DNA of 64,000 nucleotides from contig JAHBZT010000009.1 of the NCBI GenBank assembly GCA_019635315.1, forward strand, positions 1 to 64,000, written 5' to 3'. Position numbers and translations under genes: made by a program. Positions 31,889-42,012 of the stretch are shown here, one piece after another (positions within the stretch are counted from its first letter, which is position 1; each line of letters starts with the position of its first letter). Source of the DNA: Rubrivivax sp. (GTDB taxonomy: Bacteria; Pseudomonadota; Gammaproteobacteria; Burkholderiales; Burkholderiaceae_C). The notes below the pieces were generated by a model. That model did no database searches and had not been told where the DNA came from. It saw only the letters and a program-made list of their open reading frames with translations.

Positions 31889-32836
31889 ATGAAGCGCCTC
31901 GTGTCGATCTCCATCCTATCGTGCTGTCTTGCCGGCGTCGCCTGGGCGCAGGAGACCAAGGTCGCCATCGGCATCTCCGGCTGGACCGGCTTCGCGCCGC
32001 TGACGCTGGCCAAGGAAGCCGGGCTGTTCAAGAAGCACGGCCTGGACGTGACGATCAAGAAGATCCCGCAGAAGGACCGCCACCTGGCGATCGCCAGCGG
32101 CGACATCCAGTGCGCGGCGACCACGGTCGAGACCTGGATCGTCTGGAATGCCAACGGCGTCGCGACGACGCAGATCTTCCAGCTCGACAAGAGCTACGGC
32201 GCCGACGGCATGGTGGTCAAGCCGGGCATCAACAGCATCAAGGACCTGAAGGGCAAGACCGTGGCCGCCAGCGCGCCGGGCACGGCGCCGTACTTCACGC
32301 TGGCCTGGTTCCTGGCCAAGAACGGCCTGACCATCAAGGACGTCAATGTCGTCAACCTGGAGCCGCAGGCGGCCGCCAACGCGATGATCGCCGGCACCGC
32401 CAACCTGGACGCCGCGATGACCTACGAGCCCTACCTCGGCGCGGTGCGCGCCAAGCCCGAGGCCGGCAGGATCATCGCCACCACGCTGGACTACCCGATG
32501 GTGATGGACACCTTCGGCTGCACGCCCAAGTTCCTGGCCGACAACCCCAAGGCCGCGAAGGCGCTGGCCGACGGCTATTTCGACGCCGTCGCGATGATCA
32601 AGGCCGAGCCGCAGAAGGCCTTCACGATCATGGGCGCGGACGTCAAGCAGAGCGCCGAGCAGTTCGAGAAGAGCCAGGCCTACCTGCGCTGGCAGGACCG
32701 CGCCGCGAACCAGAAGTTCTTCGCCGGCGAGCATGCGCAGTTCAGCAAGGAGGCAGCCGAGCTGCTGCTGGCCGCGGGCATCATCCGCCAGATCCCGGAC
32801 CTGTCGAAGCTGGCCGACACCTCGTTCATCAAGTAG
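31889..32836 (+). CDS. ABC transporter substrate-binding protein (nitrate/sulfonate/taurine type, NMT1-like)
   Basis: A 315-residue periplasmic binding protein. The signal peptide SILSCCLAGVAWA-QE has a Cys pair but not a clean lipobox. The mature part starts TKVAIGISGWTGFAPLTLA, as in SsuA/TauA/NMT1 proteins, with KEAGLFKKHGLDVTI, a CAATTVET loop and LKGKTVAASAPGTAPYF. Gene order with the following permease and ATPase gives a complete importer. The real ligand is not identifiable; no sulfonatase, nitrilase or thiamin gene is adjacent. A role linked to the neighbouring hut genes is possible but unsupported. Confidence 0.86.
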   Translation: MKRLVSISILSCCLAGVAWAQETKVAIGISGWTGFAPLTLAKEAGLFKKHGLDVTIKKIPQKDRHLAIASGDIQCAATTVETWIVWNANGVATTQIFQLDKSYGADGMVVKPGINSIKDLKGKTVAASAPGTAPYFTLAWFLAKNGLTIKDVNVVNLEPQAAANAMIAGTANLDAAMTYEPYLGAVRAKPEAGRIIATTLDYPMVMDTFGCTPKFLADNPKAAKALADGYFDAVAMIKAEPQKAFTIMGADVKQSAEQFEKSQAYLRWQDRAANQKFFAGEHAQFSKEAAELLLAAGIIRQIPDLSKLADTSFIK

Positions 32837-32878
32837 CCGGGCGGGCGGCATGTCGGTCATCCAGCAGGTGCGGCCTCG

Positions 32879-33658
32879 ATGAGGCCGCTGGTTCCGGTCG
32901 CGCCGGGCACGCGCATCGTGCTCGGCGTGTCCTTCTTCGTGCTGTTCGTGGCCGTCTGGGCGGCGGCCACCCTGGGCGGCTTCGTCAACCCGATCTTCCT
33001 GGCCGACCCGCTGAAGATGCTGGCCAGCGGCTGGACGCTGCTGGCCGAGCATGGCTTCGCGCACGACATCGCCATGACGGTCTGGCGCGTGGTCGGCGGC
33101 TTCGTCATCGCGGCCGCGATCGCGCTGCCGCTGGGCGTGGCGATGGGCGCCTACAAGCCCATCGAGGCCTTCTTCGAGCCCTTCGTCAGCTTCGCGCGCT
33201 ACCTGCCGGCTTCCGCCTTCATCCCGCTGCTGATCCTGTGGGCCGGCATCGGCGAGGCGCAGAAGCTGGCCGTCATCTTCATCGGCAGCTTCTTCCAGCT
33301 CGTGCTGATGATCGCGGTGACGGTGGGCAATACGCGACGCGACCTGGTCGAGGCCGCCTACACGCTGGGTGTCAAGGATGCCGGGCTGATCCGCCGCGTG
33401 CTGATCCCGGGCGCGGCGCCGGAGATCGCCGAGACGCTGCGCATGGTGCTGGGCTGGGCCTGGACCTACGTCATCGTCGCCGAGCTGATCGGCGCCAGTT
33501 CCGGCATCGGCCACATGATCACCGACAGCCAGGCGCTGCTGGCCACCGACCAGATCATCTTCGGCATCATCGTGATCGGCCTCATCGGGCTGGTCAGCGA
33601 CTTCGCCTTCAAGTGGGTCAACCGCCGCCTGTTCCCCTGGGCGCAGCTGGGGCGCTGA
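32879..33658 (+). CDS. ABC transporter permease (SsuC/TauC type)
   Basis: A 259-residue inner-membrane permease with about six helices and the binding-protein-dependent EAA loop (EAAYTLGVKDAGLIRRVLIPGA, read in two parts around residue 165). It has FARYLPASAFIPLLILW, typical of the nitrate/sulfonate/taurine family. The ATG at 32879 overlaps the TGA of an 11-codon open frame that starts at 32850, which may be a coupling peptide or chance. The gene sits between the binding protein and the ATPase. Confidence 0.88.
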   Translation: MRPLVPVAPGTRIVLGVSFFVLFVAVWAAATLGGFVNPIFLADPLKMLASGWTLLAEHGFAHDIAMTVWRVVGGFVIAAAIALPLGVAMGAYKPIEAFFEPFVSFARYLPASAFIPLLILWAGIGEAQKLAVIFIGSFFQLVLMIAVTVGNTRRDLVEAAYTLGVKDAGLIRRVLIPGAAPEIAETLRMVLGWAWTYVIVAELIGASSGIGHMITDSQALLATDQIIFGIIVIGLIGLVSDFAFKWVNRRLFPWAQLGR

Positions 33659-33670
33659 GGAGCCAAGGAC

Positions 33671-34465
33671 ATGGCCGACATCCTGCACGTGCGCGGCGTC
33701 GAGCGACGCTTCGGCAGCGGCGCCGGCAGCACGCTGGCGCTGCAGGCCACCGACCTGACGGTGGCCGAGAACGACTTCATCACGATCCTGGGGCCCAGCG
33801 GCTGCGGCAAGAGCACGCTGCTGCGCATCGTCGCCGGTCTGGACCACCCGACCGCCGGCGAGGTGCGGCTGGACGGCGCGCGCATCGACGGCCCCGGGGC
33901 CGATCGCGGCATGGTCTTCCAGAGCTACACGCTGTTTCCCTGGCTGACGGTGCTGGACAACGTGTGCTTCGGTCTGCGCGAGCGTGGGCTGCCGCGTGCG
34001 CAGCAGCTGGAGGTGGCGCAGGACTTCATCACCAAGGTCGGCCTGCGCGGCTTCGAGCGCCACTTTCCCAAGCAGCTCTCGGGGGGCATGCAACAGCGCA
34101 CCGCGCTCGCGCGCGCGCTGGCCAACGGCCCGCGCATGCTGCTGATGGACGAGCCCTTCGGCGCGCTGGACCACCAGACGCGCGAGCTGATGCAGGAGCT
34201 GCTGCTGGGCATCTGGGAGGCCGAGCGCAAGACGGTGCTCTTCGTCACGCACGACATCGACGAGGCGGTCTTCATGGGCAGCCGGGTGGTCGTGATGAGC
34301 GCGCGGCCGGGGCGCATCAAGCTCGACCGGACGGTCGAGCTGCCGCACCCGCGCCACTATGCGATGAAGACGACACCGGCCTTCAGCGAACTGAAGGCCG
34401 AGCTGACCGAGCAGGTGCGCAGCGAGGTCATCGCCGCGCAGGCGGCGCAGCAGCAGGCGGCCTGA
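33671..34465 (+). CDS. ABC transporter ATP-binding protein (SsuB/TauB type)
   Basis: A 264-residue ATPase with Walker A GPSGCGKST, Q-loop VFQSYTLFPW, signature LSGGMQQRTALARAL, Walker B LLLMDEPFGALD and H-loop VTHDIDEA. It would power import through the preceding permease. It starts 12 bases after the permease and ends the operon; the next gene converges on it 16 bases later. Confidence 0.93.
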   Translation: MADILHVRGVERRFGSGAGSTLALQATDLTVAENDFITILGPSGCGKSTLLRIVAGLDHPTAGEVRLDGARIDGPGADRGMVFQSYTLFPWLTVLDNVCFGLRERGLPRAQQLEVAQDFITKVGLRGFERHFPKQLSGGMQQRTALARALANGPRMLLMDEPFGALDHQTRELMQELLLGIWEAERKTVLFVTHDIDEAVFMGSRVVVMSARPGRIKLDRTVELPHPRHYAMKTTPAFSELKAELTEQVRSEVIAAQAAQQQAA

Positions 34466-34481
34466 GCGGCGCGCCAGCGGC

Positions 34482-35399
34482 TCAGCCGCGGCCGCGCGAT
34501 TCGGCCACGCGTTCGCGCACGAACTGCTCGATGCGCGTGAGCCGGATGCCGTGATCGCGCTCCAGCGCCGCGGCGCCGTCGAAGCGTTCGCTGTAGGCGT
34601 CGTCGGGCAGCGCCGACAGCCGCAGCACGCGCGCCATGCCCGGGTGCAGCGGCGCCGCGAGCGCGGCAATGGTGCGGGCCACGCCCGCGGGCAGGCGGCC
34701 GATGCGCGCCGGGATGCCCGCCTCGCGCGCATACAGCTCGGCCACCTGCGTGTTGCTGTGGTGGCCGTGGCCGCCGATGGACAGCACCTTGAACGGCGGC
34801 GGGTCCTCCAGCAGCGCGCGCACGGCCAGCTGCGCGACGTCGCCCGCCGCGACGAAATTGCGCGGCTTGCTGCCGGGGCCGATCAGCTGCGCCTTGCCCT
34901 TCTCGAGCAGGCCCTTGCCGTTGAACAGGTGCACATGCTGTTCCATGAAGGCGGTCGGGCGCAGGACGACATGCGGCAGCCCGCTGGCCGCCAGCGCCTG
35001 CTCCACCGCATGCTTGGTGCGGAAGAAGTCGATCGGGTGGTCGGGCGCGGCGCCATGGGCCGAGGTGTAGACCAGGCGCTCGACGCCCGCCGCCTTCGCG
35101 GCGGCGAACAGCGCGCGGTGGCCGGCGTCGTCGACCGCCTCCGAGCGCCAGCGGCCGCGACCGAGCAGCCCGTGCGCCGAGGCCAGCACGCGCTGCACGC
35201 CCGCGCAGGCGCGCTGCAGCGAGGCTGGGTCGGTCAGGTCGCCGGCGACGACCTCGGCCCCCAGCGCCGCCAGGTCGGCGGCCTGCGCCGGGTGGCGGCT
35301 GAGTGCACGCACCGGCACGCCGCGCTCGCGCAGCAGGCGAACGACCGGGCGGCCCAGCGCACCGGTGGCGCCGACGACGAGGACATGCGGTGGTTTCAT
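34482..35399 (-). CDS. NAD(P)-binding atypical SDR / NmrA-like protein
   Basis: A 305-residue Rossmann protein starting PHVLVVGATGALGRPVV (nucleotide loop GxxGxxG), with ALSRHPAQAADL suggesting NADP preference, EVVAGDLTDPASL, LVYTSAHGAA and VVLRPTAFMEQH. There is no standard YxxxK catalytic pair, as in atypical SDRs that act as reductases or redox-sensing regulators. The start is ATG 35399; ATG 35408 would add three residues. It is monocistronic and divergent from the broken LuxR-type gene. Substrate is unknown. Confidence 0.8.
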   Translation of the reverse strand: MKPPHVLVVGATGALGRPVVRLLRERGVPVRALSRHPAQAADLAALGAEVVAGDLTDPASLQRACAGVQRVLASAHGLLGRGRWRSEAVDDAGHRALFAAAKAAGVERLVYTSAHGAAPDHPIDFFRTKHAVEQALAASGLPHVVLRPTAFMEQHVHLFNGKGLLEKGKAQLIGPGSKPRNFVAAGDVAQLAVRALLEDPPPFKVLSIGGHGHHSNTQVAELYAREAGIPARIGRLPAGVARTIAALAAPLHPGMARVLRLSALPDDAYSERFDGAAALERDHGIRLTRIEQFVRERVAESRGRG

Positions 35400-35617
35400 G
35401 GTGCACATCGTCGTCGCGCCACGACGGCGCGGCCATCCCCAGATTGCGGCGGTTGCCGTGGGCCCGCGCGGGTGCGGTCGGCGGCGCGCCGGGCCGGGCG
35501 CGGGCCGCCCCCGGATTCACGGGGGCCACCGCCATCGGTGGACAGGGGAAGTCCCTAACGGGGTACGGTAAGTGCTGGGGACAATCCCGGCGTCGCAGTA
35601 CCCGCCGAGTCCGCAGG

Positions 35618-36113
35618 ATGTCGTCCTCCCCCGTCGCGCTGAGAGTGGCCTTGCTCGAGGACGAACCGGGGACCCTGCAGCGACTGGCGCAGGCCCTGCA
35701 CACGGGCAGCGGCGTGCAGCTGTCCTGGGTCGGGGCGTCGGTCGCCGAGGCGCTGGAGCGGCTGGCGTCGAATGCGGTCGACGTGCTGCTGGTCGGCCTG
35801 CGCCCCGGCCACGGGCGCGGCCTCGAGGGGATGCGCCGCGGGCGCGGGCGCTGGGTGGGCGCCAGCCGCCGCGGCGGCACCGCGCGCGCGGCGCGACCAC
35901 CGCAGCCCGCGGGCCGACGCCCGCCTGCTGACGCCCAAGGAAGCCGAGGTGCTGGCGCTGGTGGCGCGCGGCTTCAGCTTCCGCGAGATCGCCCGCCGCC
36001 TGGAAGTCTCGCTGTCGACGGTGCGCACCCATGTGCGCGCGATCTACGCCAAGCTCGACGTGCACAGCAAGACCGAGGCGGTCTTCGAGGCGCGCGCGCA
36101 GGGCCTGCTCTGA
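35618..36113 (+). pseudogene. LuxR-family response regulator remnant (internal deletion and frameshift)
   Basis: The frame from ATG 35618 encodes the beginning of a receiver domain (LRVALLEDEPGTLQRLAQAL) up to DVLLVGLRPGHG, where the phospho-acceptor Asp of the usual LLVDLGLPDG pattern is Gly. The rest of the receiver (about 60 residues) is missing. The HTH half, LLTPKEAEVLALVARGFS to FEARAQGLL with an intact LuxR-type recognition helix, is in another frame and ends with TGA 36111-36113. The frame change lies around 35860-35920. Deletion plus frame change argues for a real pseudogene rather than a single base error, although read-level checking is needed. Confidence 0.7.
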
Positions 36114-36118
36114 CCCGG

Positions 36119-36141
36119 CACGCGCCGCCTGCCGGCGCGTG
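36119..36141. terminator. Possible bidirectional terminator hairpin
   Basis: CACGCGCCG (36119-36127) and CGGCGCGTG (36133-36141) form a perfect 9-bp stem with a 5-base loop between two convergent genes. No T-run follows on either strand, so it would be a non-canonical terminator. Confidence 0.4.
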
Positions 36142-36153
36142 GCGGCGCAGGCT

Positions 36154-36510
36154 TCAGGGTGGCGCCCCCTCGCCGCGCGGCGCATGCAGCTTGACCTGGC
36201 CGCGGCGGCGGCGCACCAGGTCCTCCAGCTGCCGCGTCGCGGCGTCGAAGGCGCCGTGCACGGCGCGGCCGATGTCCTCGTCGGCCTGGTGTTCGCCGGC
36301 GACGATCTCGGCGCCGATCAGCCGCAGGTCGATGCGGACCGTGTAGCGGTGGCCCTGGCGGTGGCGGCCGCCGCTGGCCTCCACGACGATCTGGCAGCTC
36401 GTCAGGTCGGGCGCGAAGCGGTCCAGCCGCGCTGCGCGCTCGCGGAGCTCGCCCTCCAGCGACGGCAGCGGCGCCATGTCGCGGAAGACCACCTGCACCG
36501 GCAGCTTCAT
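36154..36510 (-). CDS. HPF/RaiA-like ribosome hibernation protein (short form)
   Basis: A 118-residue protein beginning MKLPVQVVFRDMAPL with the beta-alpha fold of the sigma-54 modulation/HPF family: LEGELRERAARLDRF, CQIVVEASGGRH, TVRIDLRLIGAEIV and AVHGAFDAATRQLEDLVRRRRG. It lacks the C-terminal dimerisation domain of long HPF, so it could stabilise or dimerise ribosomes only in the short-form manner. The genomic setting is not the usual rpoN neighbourhood, so it may be a stress-specific paralogue. ATG 36510 was chosen over an upstream in-frame ATG at 36534. Confidence 0.8.
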   Translation of the reverse strand: MKLPVQVVFRDMAPLPSLEGELRERAARLDRFAPDLTSCQIVVEASGGRHRQGHRYTVRIDLRLIGAEIVAGEHQADEDIGRAVHGAFDAATRQLEDLVRRRRGQVKLHAPRGEGAPP

Positions 36511-36560
36511 CGCCCGCCCTCCCGACAGCCGCATGCCGCGCGCAGCGCCATCGCGACCGG

Positions 36561-36833
36561 CTCAGAGGCTGAGAGGCCATCCCATGCGCCCGCGCCGGGG
36601 CGGCCAAGGCCCCTGAGCCAGGCGCGGCGCGCCGCCCGCACCGACGTGCGGGCAAGCGACGCAACGACGCGCAGGGGCCTTGGGTGCCCCGGCCCTCCGG
36701 GTAAGCCCCCAGAACAGCCCCACTCGGCGTTGCGAAGCCTCGCCGGGTCCCGGACCCGACCTCGTTTCGCGCCTGGATTGGGGCTGTTCTGGGGGCTTAC
36801 GCGGGTGCATGGGATGGCCTCTCAGCCTCTCAG
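36561..36833. repeat. Nested inverted-repeat element
   Basis: Outer 27-bp arms at 36561-36587 and 36807-36833 differ at one position. Inner 22-bp arms at 36701-36722 and 36779-36800 are perfectly complementary. The right outer arm covers the stop codon (36830-36832) of the leftward gene, so its mRNA would end in a long stem. No gene is supported between the arms. The architecture resembles the trpB-trpA element but the sequences differ. Confidence 0.8.
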
Positions 36834-37156
36834 TCCTGATCCAGCCGCGGCGGCGCCAGGCCTTCGGCCGGTTCGCCGGTCTCGGGGTCGATCCAGTCGG
36901 CGACCCCGATCTCGCTCTCCGCCTCCTGCACCGTCTCGCCGGGCTCCGGTGCATCCGCGTCGGCGGCGTGCATGTCGGCCCAGGCGTCCTCGTAGGACGC
37001 GAAGGGGCCGAACTCCTGGCGCCCGTCGGCCGACTGCCAGTGGTACCCGTCGGGCCGCAGCGTGATCGGCTCGTGCAGCACCTCGGCCAGGTCCGGCGCA
37101 TCGCCGGCGGCCGCGGCGTGACCCGCGCCGCGCGCGGGCTTGCGACTCTCGTTCAT
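36830..37156 (-). CDS. Conserved small acidic protein of unknown function
   Basis: A 108-residue protein, very acidic in its second half, starting MNESRKPARG. The most structured part is DLAEVLHEPITLRPDGYHWQ, then GRQEFGPFASYEDAWADMH, which looks like a small domain presenting aromatic residues. The tail EIGVADWIDPETGEPAEG is low complexity. No known family was recognised. An upstream GAGG supports ATG 37156; the frame is open to 37240 without support. Its neighbours (HPF-like and host-attachment-type proteins) are small stress-type genes. Confidence 0.65.
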   Translation of the reverse strand: MNESRKPARGAGHAAAAGDAPDLAEVLHEPITLRPDGYHWQSADGRQEFGPFASYEDAWADMHAADADAPEPGETVQEAESEIGVADWIDPETGEPAEGLAPPRLDQD

Positions 37157-37236
37157 GGGGACCTCTTCTCCGTGCCGGGTGGCTGCTGCCTGATCGTCAC
37201 TGTGCGCCGGCGGCCGGCCGCGCGCGCTGAGCCAGG

Positions 37237-39221
<1,985 letters not shown>

Positions 39222-39243
39222 CGGGCGGCGGGCCTGCGCGCGG

Positions 39244-39324
39244 TCAGGCCGGCCGCGCCTGCGGCGGGGATCAGGCGGTCCGCGCCTGCGGCGAAGCTCA
39301 GGCCGGCCGCGCCTGCGGCGCGGG
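39244..39324. repeat. 27-bp tandem repeat, three copies, covering the TRAP permease C-terminus and stop
   Basis: Units start at 39244, 39271 and 39298, a 27-base (9-codon) period. Read leftward, the unit at 39298 encodes the last residues of the permease, APQARPA and stop. The other two units, in the same frame, would encode SPQARTA-stop and PPQARPA-stop. The stop codon and its preceding codons are thus triplicated. This probably arose by slippage or unequal recombination. Confidence 0.8.
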
Positions 39325-41901
39325 GGGCGGCTCGCGCCGCAGCCGCCCGCGCTGCAGCACGATCACCAGCGCCAGCAGCGCCAGCGCCGGCAGGAACATC
39401 CACTCCTTGGCCGGGCGGTCGGCCGGCAGCTCGATGCCGGTGACGTTGAAGCCCTGTTCCAGGCCCAGCTTCTCGGCCTGCGAGCCGAACTGCACCTGCG
39501 CGATCTGCATCTGGTCGCCCAGCGGCACGATGGTCACGCCGATGCGGCGCAGCCGCTCGCGCGCCGGCCCGGCGTCGCCCAGCGGCAGCAGCACGCCCTT
39601 GCGGACTTCCTTGCCGTCGAGGTTGAGGCCCTCGACCCAGATGCGCTTGCGCTCGCCCGGCTTGGCCTGCTCGACCAGCGTCATCAGCTGCGACGGCGGG
39701 GCCTCCTCGTAGGGTGGGAAGACCATGTCCCACCAGAAGCCGGGGCGGAACAGCGTGAAGGTGACGAGCAGCAGCGCGATCGTCTCCCACCAGCGTGTGC
39801 GCACCAGGAAGTAACCCTGCGTCGCGGCCGCGAAGACCAGCATCGCGACCACGGCGCTGGCTATCGTCATCGCCAGGTGCAGCGGGCCCGTGAGCCCGAT
39901 CATCAGCAGCTGCGTGTTGAAGATGAACAGGAAGGGCAGGATCGCCGTGCGCATCGAGTAGTAGAACGCGGTGACGCCGGTCTTGATCGGGTCGCTGCGC
40001 GCGATCGCTGCGGCGGCGAAGCTGGCCAGGCCCACCGGCGGCGTCACGTCGGCCATCAGCCCGAAGTAGAAGACGAACAGGTGCACCGCGATCAGCGGCA
40101 CCAGCAGGCCGCTCTGCGCGCCCAGCTCGACCACCACGGGCGCCATCAGCGTCGAGACGACGATGTAGTTGGCGGTGGTCGGCAGCCCCATGCCCAGCAC
40201 CAGGCTGATGACGGCCACCAGCACCAGCATCAGCATCAGGTTGCCGCCGGACAGCAGTTCCACCACCTCGGTCATCACGAGGCCGATGCCGGTTAGCGAG
40301 ACGGTGCCGACGATGATGCCGGCCGCGGCGGTGGCGACACCGATGCCGATCATGTTGCGTGCGCCGGCTTCCAGGCCGGCGACGAGGTCGCGCAGGCCGG
40401 TCATCGCCGCCGCGCCGAGCGGGCTGCCGTCGCCGCGCAGCAGCGCCATCAGCGGGCGCTGCGTCAGCATCACGAAGACCATGAACATCGTGGCCCAGAA
40501 GGCCGACAGCGCCGGGCTCATCTGCTCGACCATCAGGCACCAGATCAGCACCACCACCGACAGCAGGTAGTGCAGCCCGGCCAGCAGCGTCGGTTTGGTC
40601 TCGGGCAATTCGAAGACCGGCGCATTCGGGTCGTCCAGCGTCAGCGCCGGCTGGCGCGAGCCGATCCACATCAGCGTCACGTAGGCGGCGACCACACCGA
40701 CGCCGACGATCCAGATCGCGGCCGACGGCAGCGCCGCCTTGATCCAGCCGATGCCGTAGTAGACGGCGCCGGCCAGCACCAGCAGCCCGGCGACGTTCAT
40801 CGCGAAGGCCAGCAGCCGCTGCGTGGCGGTGGCATTGCCGCGCCGCGGCAGGCCCTGCAGCCCGGCCTTCAGCGCTTCGAGGTGGACGATGTAGAAGAGC
40901 GCGATGTAGCTGATGATCGCGGGCAGGAAGGCGTGCTTCATGACCTCGATGTACGGGATACCCACGTACTCGACCATCAGGAAGGCGGCCGCGCCCATCA
41001 CCGGCGGCATGATCTGGCCGTTGACCGAGCTGGAGACCTCCACCGCGCCGGCCTGGTCGCCGCGGTAGCCCACGCGCTTCATCAGCGGGATCGTGAAGGT
41101 GCCGGTGGTCACCACGTTGGCGATCGAACTGCCGCTGATGATGCCGGTGGCCGCCGACGACACGACCGCCGCCTTGGCCGGCCCGCCGCGCATGTGGCCC
41201 AGCAGCGCGAATGCGCTCTTGATGAAATAGTTGCCGGCGCCGGCGCGGTCGAGCAGGCTGCCGAAGAGCACGAACAGGAAGATGAAGCCGCTGGACACGC
41301 CGAGCGCGACGCCGAAGACGCCCTCGGTGGTCAGCCACTGGTGCGACGCGACGCGGCTGAGCGACGCGCCCTTGTGCGCGATCAGGTCGGGCATGTAGGG
41401 CCCGCCGAACGTATAGACGAGGAAGACGACGGCCACGATGACCATCGGCAGGCCGAGCGCGCGCCGCGTGGCTTCCAGCAGCAGCACGACGCCGACGACG
41501 GCGACGACGAGGTCCTGGTCGTTGGGTTGCCCCGGCCGCGTGGCCAGCTCGCGATAGAAGAAGAACAGGTAGGACGCGCAGAAGGCGCCGACCAGCGCGA
41601 AGACCCAGTCGGTGGCCGGGATGCGGTCGCGCGGCGAGCGGCTGAAGGCCGGGTAGGCCATGTAGGCCAGGAAGACCGCGAAGGCCAGGTGCACGGCGCG
41701 CGACTGCGTGTCGTTGAAGACGCCGAAGCCCAAGGCGAAGGGCAGCGGCGAAGCGATCCACAGCTGGAACAGGCTCCAGGCCAGGCAGACCACCAGCAGC
41801 AGCCGGCCGACCAGCGGGCCGGGCTTGCGGCCGCCGGTGTCGCTTTCCTCGGCCAGGGCCTTGGCGTCGATCTCTGCGGCGTTCTTCTTCTTGCCGAACA
41901 T
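39298..41901 (-). CDS. TRAP transporter fused permease (DctQ-DctM, TAXI-associated)
   Basis: An 867-residue inner-membrane protein. After a short cytoplasmic start (MFGKKKNAAEIDAKALAEES), about four helices correspond to the small DctQ-like part, followed by the large DctM-like part with about 12 helices. Motifs include SSGFIFLFVLFGSLLDRAG, SGSSIANVVTTGTFTIPLM, SSVNGQIMPPVMGAAAFLMV, LVLGMGLPTTANYIV and PPVGLASFAAAAIAR. A C-terminal soluble segment of about 120 residues before the last helix has no clear match. With the adjacent TAXI binding protein it forms a Na+-dependent organic-acid or amino-acid uptake system. ATG 41901 was chosen; the frame is open to 41940. Confidence 0.92.
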   Translation of the reverse strand: MFGKKKNAAEIDAKALAEESDTGGRKPGPLVGRLLLVVCLAWSLFQLWIASPLPFALGFGVFNDTQSRAVHLAFAVFLAYMAYPAFSRSPRDRIPATDWVFALVGAFCASYLFFFYRELATRPGQPNDQDLVVAVVGVVLLLEATRRALGLPMVIVAVVFLVYTFGGPYMPDLIAHKGASLSRVASHQWLTTEGVFGVALGVSSGFIFLFVLFGSLLDRAGAGNYFIKSAFALLGHMRGGPAKAAVVSSAATGIISGSSIANVVTTGTFTIPLMKRVGYRGDQAGAVEVSSSVNGQIMPPVMGAAAFLMVEYVGIPYIEVMKHAFLPAIISYIALFYIVHLEALKAGLQGLPRRGNATATQRLLAFAMNVAGLLVLAGAVYYGIGWIKAALPSAAIWIVGVGVVAAYVTLMWIGSRQPALTLDDPNAPVFELPETKPTLLAGLHYLLSVVVLIWCLMVEQMSPALSAFWATMFMVFVMLTQRPLMALLRGDGSPLGAAAMTGLRDLVAGLEAGARNMIGIGVATAAAGIIVGTVSLTGIGLVMTEVVELLSGGNLMLMLVLVAVISLVLGMGLPTTANYIVVSTLMAPVVVELGAQSGLLVPLIAVHLFVFYFGLMADVTPPVGLASFAAAAIARSDPIKTGVTAFYYSMRTAILPFLFIFNTQLLMIGLTGPLHLAMTIASAVVAMLVFAAATQGYFLVRTRWWETIALLLVTFTLFRPGFWWDMVFPPYEEAPPSQLMTLVEQAKPGERKRIWVEGLNLDGKEVRKGVLLPLGDAGPARERLRRIGVTIVPLGDQMQIAQVQFGSQAEKLGLEQGFNVTGIELPADRPAKEWMFLPALALLALVIVLQRGRLRREPPPAPQARPA

Positions 41902-41939
41902 GGGCGGCGCTCCTCGTCTACCGGCGGTCTGCAAACGCA

Positions 41940-41964
41940 ACAGGCCCCGGGGTGCGGGGCCTGT
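41940..41964 (-). terminator. Hairpin between the TAXI gene and the TRAP permease gene
   Basis: ACAGGCCCCG (41940-41949) and CGGGGCCTGT (41955-41964) form a 10-bp stem with a 5-base loop. In the leftward direction it is followed by TTGCGTTTGC, only weakly T-rich. It probably attenuates or protects the transcript so that the binding protein is made in excess of the permease. Confidence 0.55.
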
Positions 41965-42012
41965 GGGGGAACGATCAGGCCGCGGCGCGTGCCGTGGCCG
42001 CGGCCGGGCCGG

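Noticed and set aside
35409-35617. Possible regulatory RNA in the gap before the LuxR remnant
   Set aside because: Only short GC-rich hairpins were visible and no promoter-terminator pair; nothing specific enough to call.
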